Source: an uncultured bacterium (lineage in GTDB: Bacteria; Pseudomonadota; Alphaproteobacteria; CAISDR01). From it: a DNA stretch of 9,210 nt. The notes beneath the pieces were generated by a model. It saw only the letters and a program-made list of their open reading frames with translations, was not told the origin of the DNA and ran no database searches. Location of the stretch: positions 1 to 9,210 of the forward strand of contig CAISDR010000568.1 of NCBI GenBank assembly GCA_903884125.1, in the 5' to 3' direction. This document shows positions 5,835 through 9,210 of this stretch, piece by piece. The position numbers were made by a program, and so were the translations under genes. Positions within the stretch are counted from its first letter, which is position 1; every line of letters begins with the position of its first letter.

Positions 5835-6776
5835 ATGATTTCTGGATTGCGGTTTGTGACACTGTCCCGGGCAGTTTGCCTGGTGGCTTTGGGTGCCAGC
5901 CTGATCATACCGGATGCACGCGCGGCGGATGCATTAACCGGAACGCTGAAAAAAATAAAGGAAACCGGTACAATCACCCTTGGGTACCGGGAAAGTTCGG
6001 TACCTTTTTCATATATCGATGAAAAGCAAAAGGCTGTCGGTTATTCGATTGATATCTGCGCCAGAATTGTCGACGCGCTGCAAAAGGATCTGGGCCTTGC
6101 CAAGATGGAAGTGCGCTATAATCCGGTGACTTCGGCAACCCGAATTCCTTTAATGGCCAATGACACAATTGATCTGGAATGCGGCTCGACCACTAACAAC
6201 CTGGATCGCGAAAAACAGGTGGGATTTTCAACCACCATTTTCCTGACCGCCAACCGCTTTATTTCCAAGAGGTCGGCCAAACTTAAAACACTTCAGGATT
6301 TAAAGGGCAAAACCATTGTCGGCACGTCGGGCACAACCAATATCAAACAGATCAACGAATTGAATACCAAAGGTGCCCTTGGCATGACCATCATCCCTGC
6401 CAAGGATCATGCCGAAGCCTTTTTGATGCTTGAGACGGATCGCGCTGTTGCCTTTGTGATGGACGATGTGGTTCTGGCCGGTCTGGCAGCGGGGGCAAAG
6501 ACCCCGGATGAATATGAAATATCTGCCGATGCCTTATCCATAGAACCCTATGCGATCATGATGCGTAAGGATGATCCTCCGTTTAAGGCTGCGGTCGATG
6601 GCGTTATCAACAACCTGTATAAGAGTGGTGAGATCAATCATATCTATGCCAAGTGGTTTGAAGCGCCAATTCCACCCCGGAGCATCAATATGCACCTGCC
6701 AATGAGTGCCGCATTCAAGCGCGTCGTTGCAAAGCCCACGGACAGTGGTGATCCGGCCGCCTATGCCGGAAACTGA
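5835..6776 (+). CDS. gltI: Polar amino acid ABC transporter, periplasmic binding protein (GltI type)
   Basis: The periplasmic solute receptor of a glutamate/aspartate-type importer, 313 residues before processing. Residues 1-30 form a Sec signal peptide: a short basic start with Arg6 and Arg12, a hydrophobic core and an A-R-A cleavage site before A-D-A-L-T. The mature protein has the GltI landmarks L-G-Y-R-E-S-S-V-P-F-S-Y (49-60), V-G-Y-S-I-D (68-73), T-S-A-T-R-I-P-L (99-106), L-E-C-G-S-T-T-N-N (114-122), S-G-T-T-N (165-169) and A-K-D-H-A-E-A-F (189-196). Arg52, Arg103 and His192 sit where the family contacts the ligand's carboxylates. Cys75 and Cys116 may form a disulfide. ATG 5835 is chosen over the in-frame TTG at 5796 because a G-rich element (GGGGG, 5821-5825) lies about nine bases upstream and it gives a clean signal peptide. 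First gene of the transporter operon. Glutamate or aspartate is the likeliest ligand; asparagine or glutamine is possible. Confidence 0.93.
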   Translation: MISGLRFVTLSRAVCLVALGASLIIPDARAADALTGTLKKIKETGTITLGYRESSVPFSYIDEKQKAVGYSIDICARIVDALQKDLGLAKMEVRYNPVTSATRIPLMANDTIDLECGSTTNNLDREKQVGFSTTIFLTANRFISKRSAKLKTLQDLKGKTIVGTSGTTNIKQINELNTKGALGMTIIPAKDHAEAFLMLETDRAVAFVMDDVVLAGLAAGAKTPDEYEISADALSIEPYAIMMRKDDPPFKAAVDGVINNLYKSGEINHIYAKWFEAPIPPRSINMHLPMSAAFKRVVAKPTDSGDPAAYAGN

Positions 6777-6779
6777 ATT

Positions 6780-6815
6780 ATGACCGGTATAACAGGGGCT
6801 CTGCGCGCCACGTGA
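6780..6815 (+). other. 11-codon mini-ORF overlapping the first permease start
   Basis: ATG 6780 begins an 11-codon frame (MTGITGALRAT) whose TGA overlaps the GTG start of the permease gene as GTGA. It starts three bases after the binding-protein stop and has GGAAAC about nine bases upstream. It could pass ribosomes on to the weakly initiated GTG, or be chance; there is no evidence that the peptide is made. Confidence 0.25.
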
Positions 6816-7546
6816 ACTATAACTGGAACTGGTCAGCCTTTTTTGATGCCTCGCCGGAAGGTGTGGGAACCTATATGGACACGTTGATCCAGGGGGGTAT
6901 TACAACCCTTTGGACGGCGCTGATTTCATTTGCGATTGCTTTTGTTCTGGGCTCGGCAGTTGGTATTCTGCGCACACTGCCGGGACGACGCATTGGTGCC
7001 TTTGCCATCTGTTATGTGGAACTTTTTCGCAATATTCCGTTACTGATGCAGATGTTCCTCTGGTATTTCGTCCTGCCCGAAGCTCTGCCAACGGATATCA
7101 GCCGATGGATCAAGGCACTGCCTGACGGCTCGTTTTACACGGCGGTTATCTGTCTGGGGTTCTACACGTCTTCGCGGGTTGCCGAACAGGTTCGTGCCGG
7201 CATTCTGGCGCTGCCGCCGGGACAGCGTGCAGCCGGACTGGCGCTGGGCCTGTCGCGGGGGCAAACCTATCGCTATGTGCTTTTGCCCATGGCCTATCGC
7301 ATGATCCTGCCGCCACTGACATCGGAATTCCTGAACAATACAAAAAACACCTCGGTTGCCCTTACCATCGGGCTTTTGGAAATCACCGCGCGCGCACGCG
7401 CCATGCAGGAATTTTCATTTCAGGTGTTTGAAGCGTTTGCGGCCGCAACCGTGTTTTATCTGGCTGTCAACATGATCAGCGTGCGTGTCATGCAGGTTGT
7501 GGAACGGCGTGTTGCGGTGCCCGGTTTCATAGCAGGCAAGGCTTAA
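6812..7546 (+). CDS. gltJ: Polar amino acid ABC transporter permease (GltJ type)
   Basis: One of two inner-membrane subunits of the importer, 244 residues, of the HisM/GltJ permease family. The N-terminus (NYNWNW, then S-P-E-G-V-G-T-Y) matches the opening of GltJ proteins, which supports the GTG start at 6812 even though the nearest G-rich element (AGGGGC, 6794-6799) is rather far away. Hydrophobic segments lie at about 28-53, 63-89, 108-121, 164-188 (weaker) and 206-229. Residues 124-158 hold the cytoplasmic EAA loop (E-Q-V-R-A-G-I-L...G-Q...A-L-G-L-S) that docks on the ATPase. The R-T-L-P-G-R-R and V-E-L-F-R-N-I-P-L-L segments (54-60, 69-78) are family typical. It should pair with the next gene's product as a heterodimer. 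The stop is six bases before the next start. Confidence 0.94.
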   Translation: MNYNWNWSAFFDASPEGVGTYMDTLIQGGITTLWTALISFAIAFVLGSAVGILRTLPGRRIGAFAICYVELFRNIPLLMQMFLWYFVLPEALPTDISRWIKALPDGSFYTAVICLGFYTSSRVAEQVRAGILALPPGQRAAGLALGLSRGQTYRYVLLPMAYRMILPPLTSEFLNNTKNTSVALTIGLLEITARARAMQEFSFQVFEAFAAATVFYLAVNMISVRVMQVVERRVAVPGFIAGKA

Positions 7547-7552
7547 GCTTCG

Positions 7553-8245
7553 ATGTTTTCCAATTTCGATTTTGGTGTCATCTATGCCTCGCTCGGCTAT
7601 CTGTTCTGGGACGGCATGTCCTTCACGATGCTGGTCACGATTGTGGCAACTGTGATCGGCACCGTGCTGGGCACCTTGCTGGCCATCATGCGCCTGTCTG
7701 GTGTCTGGATATTGTCCAGACTGTCAGGTGCCTATATCGACCTTATCCGGTCGCTGCCACTGGTGCTGATCATTTTCTGGTTTTATTTTCTGGTACCTTA
7801 TGTGGGGCAATGGATCACCGGTGCGCCGCGTCCGGTACAGGTTGGCGCGGTATTGTCCACCATGCTTACGTTTACCCTGTTCGAAGCAGCCTATTTTGCC
7901 GAGATCATGCGGGCGGGTATTCAATCCATTCCCAAAGGCCAGACGGCGGCGGGTGCCGCACTGGGCCTGAGCCCGACACAGGTGATGGTTTCGATCATTC
8001 TGCCTCAGGCGTTCAGAAACATGTTGCCGGTTTTGCTGACCCAGACGATCATTCTTTTTCAGGACACATCGCTGGTTTACGTTTTGTCGATTACTGATTT
8101 TCTGGGTGCCGCCAGCAAGGTTGCGCATCGCGACGGACGACTGGTTGAAATGTATCTGTTCGCCGCCCTGATCTATTTCCTGATCTCGCTGGCGGCGTCT
8201 GTTTATGTGCGCGGCCTTCAACGCCGCTATGCGATTGCTCGTTAG
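7553..8245 (+). CDS. gltK: Polar amino acid ABC transporter permease (GltK type)
   Basis: The second inner-membrane subunit, 230 residues. Hydrophobic segments lie at about 22-46, 65-84, 97-114, 155-170 and 200-218. The Y-I-D-L-I-R-S-L-P-L segment (61-70) is the counterpart of the V-E-L-F-R-N-I-P-L segment in the first permease. The EAA loop spans 115-153 (F-A-E-I-M-R-A-G-I-Q-S-I-P-K-G-Q...A-L-G-L-S). Q-D-T-S-L-V (170-175) is the usual GltK-type version of the motif found as K-N-T-S-V-A in the partner. It starts with ATG six bases after the previous stop and ends 23 bases before the ATPase gene, consistent with a single operon transcript. Assignment to GltK rather than another HisMQ-type permease rests on similarity of layout and its position. 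Confidence 0.94.
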   Translation: MFSNFDFGVIYASLGYLFWDGMSFTMLVTIVATVIGTVLGTLLAIMRLSGVWILSRLSGAYIDLIRSLPLVLIIFWFYFLVPYVGQWITGAPRPVQVGAVLSTMLTFTLFEAAYFAEIMRAGIQSIPKGQTAAGAALGLSPTQVMVSIILPQAFRNMLPVLLTQTIILFQDTSLVYVLSITDFLGAASKVAHRDGRLVEMYLFAALIYFLISLAASVYVRGLQRRYAIAR

Positions 8246-8268
8246 CGGAAAGTTCAAGGGTAAAGCCG

Positions 8269-8997
8269 ATGATCCGATATAATAATGTCTCGAAATGGTA
8301 TGGGCCGGTTCAGGTTTTGAACAAATGTTCGACCAATGTTGCCAAGGGCGATGTGGTTGTGGTGTGTGGGCCATCGGGATCTGGCAAGTCAACGCTGATC
8401 AAATGCGCGAATGGGCTTGAACCTTTTCAATCAGGCGAGATTGTGGTCGACGGCATTTCAGTGGGCGATCCCAAAACCGATCTGACGAAATTGCGTGCGC
8501 GTGTAGGTATGGTGTTCCAGCAGTTTGAACTTTTCCCGCATCTGAGCGTGATGCGCAATCTGATGCTGGCACAGATAAAGGTGCTGAACAGATCGGAAGA
8601 TGAATCGCATACCAAGGCGCTAAAACTTCTGGAACGTGTGGGCCTGGCCGCACATGCCAATAAATTTCCTGGTCAGTTGTCCGGCGGACAGCAGCAGCGT
8701 GTTGCCATTGCCCGCGCGCTGGCCATGGACCCGATTGCCATGCTGTTTGATGAGCCAACATCGGCCCTCGACCCCGAGATGGTTAACGAAGTGCTGGATG
8801 TGATGATCGCGCTGGCCAAAGACGGCATGACGATGATGGTGGTGACCCATGAAATGGGTTTTGCCCGCAAGGTTGCCGACCGCGTCATCTTCATGGATCG
8901 CGGCGAAATCGTCGAAGACGCATCGAAAACTGATTTCTTTGAAAATACCCGCAGCGAGCGCGCCAGTCAGTTTTTATCAAAAATCCTGCGGGACTGA
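8269..8997 (+). CDS. gltL: Polar amino acid ABC transporter ATPase (GltL type)
   Basis: The cytosolic ATPase that powers the importer, 242 residues, the standard length for the GlnQ/HisP/GltL family. All nucleotide-binding elements are intact: aromatic A-loop at W10-Y11, Walker A G-P-S-G-S-G-K-S-T (34-42), Q-loop Gln84 within V-F-Q-Q-F-E-L-F-P-H, ABC signature L-S-G-G-Q (137-141), Walker B A-M-L-F-D-E-P (157-163) with catalytic Glu162, D-loop S-A-L-D (165-168) and H-loop His194 in T-H-E-M-G-F-A. The Q-F-E-L-F-P-H and T-H-E-M-G-F-A signatures are typical of polar amino acid importers. An AAGGG element sits about nine bases before the ATG. Residue 20 is Cys and 21-24 STNV where relatives often have D-I-S-L-x-V, a harmless-looking variation. 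It is the last gene of the operon. Confidence 0.96.
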   Translation: MIRYNNVSKWYGPVQVLNKCSTNVAKGDVVVVCGPSGSGKSTLIKCANGLEPFQSGEIVVDGISVGDPKTDLTKLRARVGMVFQQFELFPHLSVMRNLMLAQIKVLNRSEDESHTKALKLLERVGLAAHANKFPGQLSGGQQQRVAIARALAMDPIAMLFDEPTSALDPEMVNEVLDVMIALAKDGMTMMVVTHEMGFARKVADRVIFMDRGEIVEDASKTDFFENTRSERASQFLSKILRD

Positions 8998-9000
8998 CGC

Positions 9001-9210
9001 CTATTCCGGCGAAACATTCACCTTGGCAAGATCAAAACCCCGTAATCTGTGACTACGATCATAGAGTTTTAATCTATTCGGGGTCAGATTGCCGGACAAT
9101 GTGGTGGAGATGTCTGATGATTCTGGCCCATGGGCTTGTTCCTGCCCTGGTTCCGGCAGCGTTGCTTGCAGCATCGCTTCAGGCTGCATCTGCCTATGGC
9201 CAATCTGTGG
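9001..9210 (-). CDS. Alternative: C-terminal end of a minus-strand hypothetical protein
   Basis: A minus-strand frame open from the right edge to a TAG at 9001-9003, about 69 codons visible, the last of which read like an ordinary charged soluble tail (LYDRSHRLRGFDLAKVNVSPE minus its first residue). If real, it would end three bases from the gltL stop in a tail-to-tail arrangement like that of DUF1491 and tyrA. I recognise no family, and codon third positions do not favour it clearly over the opposite frame. Only one of the two overlapping frames is likely to be real. Confidence 0.3.
   Translation of the reverse strand, partial: PQIGHRQMQPEAMLQATLPEPGQEQAHGPESSDISTTLSGNLTPNRLKLYDRSHRLRGFDLAKVNVSPE
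9117..9210 (+). CDS. Possible exported protein, N-terminal fragment (runs off the window)
   Basis: An open frame starting at ATG 9117 and continuing past the right edge; 31 codons are visible. GGTGGAG at 9103-9109 gives a strong Shine-Dalgarno sequence seven bases from the ATG. The start is followed by a long Leu/Ala/Val stretch ending A-S-A-Y-G-Q-S, resembling a signal peptide with cleavage near A-S-A, although a basic residue at the N-terminus is missing. It conflicts with the minus-strand frame at 9001-9210; I favour this one slightly because of the ribosome binding site. Function cannot be told. Confidence 0.4.
   Translation, partial: MILAHGLVPALVPAALLAASLQAASAYGQSV

Noticed and set aside
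7724..8392. Minus-strand open frame of 222 codons opposite the second permease and ATPase
   Set aside because: Its translation is rich in His, Gln and Arg with no domain pattern, as expected for the reverse strand of conserved transporter genes.
9040..9085. CCCCG...CGGGG pairing after the ATPase gene as an intrinsic terminator
   Set aside because: Only five pairs close a loop of more than 30 bases, the inner CTACGATCATAG dyad is imperfect, and there is no T-run after it.

Overview
The window looks like the chromosome of an alphaproteobacterium, possibly Rhodospirillales-like. The grounds are a DUF1491 protein (a family I know mainly from Alphaproteobacteria), the adjacency of aromatic-amino-acid genes (pheA-type chorismate mutase, hisC, tyrA) and metX-metW, and moderately GC-rich DNA. 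I cannot name a genus. Almost all of it is compact, well-conserved amino-acid metabolism and transport. There is no RNA gene, insertion sequence, CRISPR array or obvious foreign island.

Left edge (1-732, + strand): the end of an unrecognised protein with a small beta-rich C-terminal domain, joined by a TGATG overlap to a DUF1491 gene. The DUF1491 gene runs tail to tail, with a 14-base overlap, into tyrA.

Aromatic operon (3687 down to 719, - strand): chorismate mutase (pheA-like), then hisC-type aminotransferase, then tyrA. A promoter-like pair (TTGTGA, 17 bases, TATAGC) lies just upstream of the mutase gene. Together the three proteins can turn chorismate into prephenate, oxidise prephenate (or arogenate), and transaminate the aromatic keto acids; the aminotransferase probably also serves histidine synthesis. 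The mutase is the most interesting gene: behind its AroQ domain is a tail laid out like the prephenate dehydratase plus ACT regions of a P-protein, but without the dehydratase active-site motifs.

Methionine operon (3890-5706, + strand): metX and metW, diverging from the aromatic operon across a 202-base intergenic region with a TTGACA box. metX and metW overlap by four bases (ATGA). MetX acylates homoserine; MetW is its usual partner in Proteobacteria.

Transport operon (5835-8997, + strand): a complete polar amino acid importer of the GltIJKL (glutamate/aspartate) type: binding protein, two permeases, ATPase. The 128-base gap before it holds a 9-bp GC-only inverted repeat and a separate 13-base palindrome. 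A GTG start and an 11-codon mini-ORF sit between the binding protein and the first permease.

Right edge (8998-9210): strand assignment is unclear. A + strand ORF with a good ribosome binding site and signal-peptide-like N-terminus competes with a - strand ORF; both run off the window.
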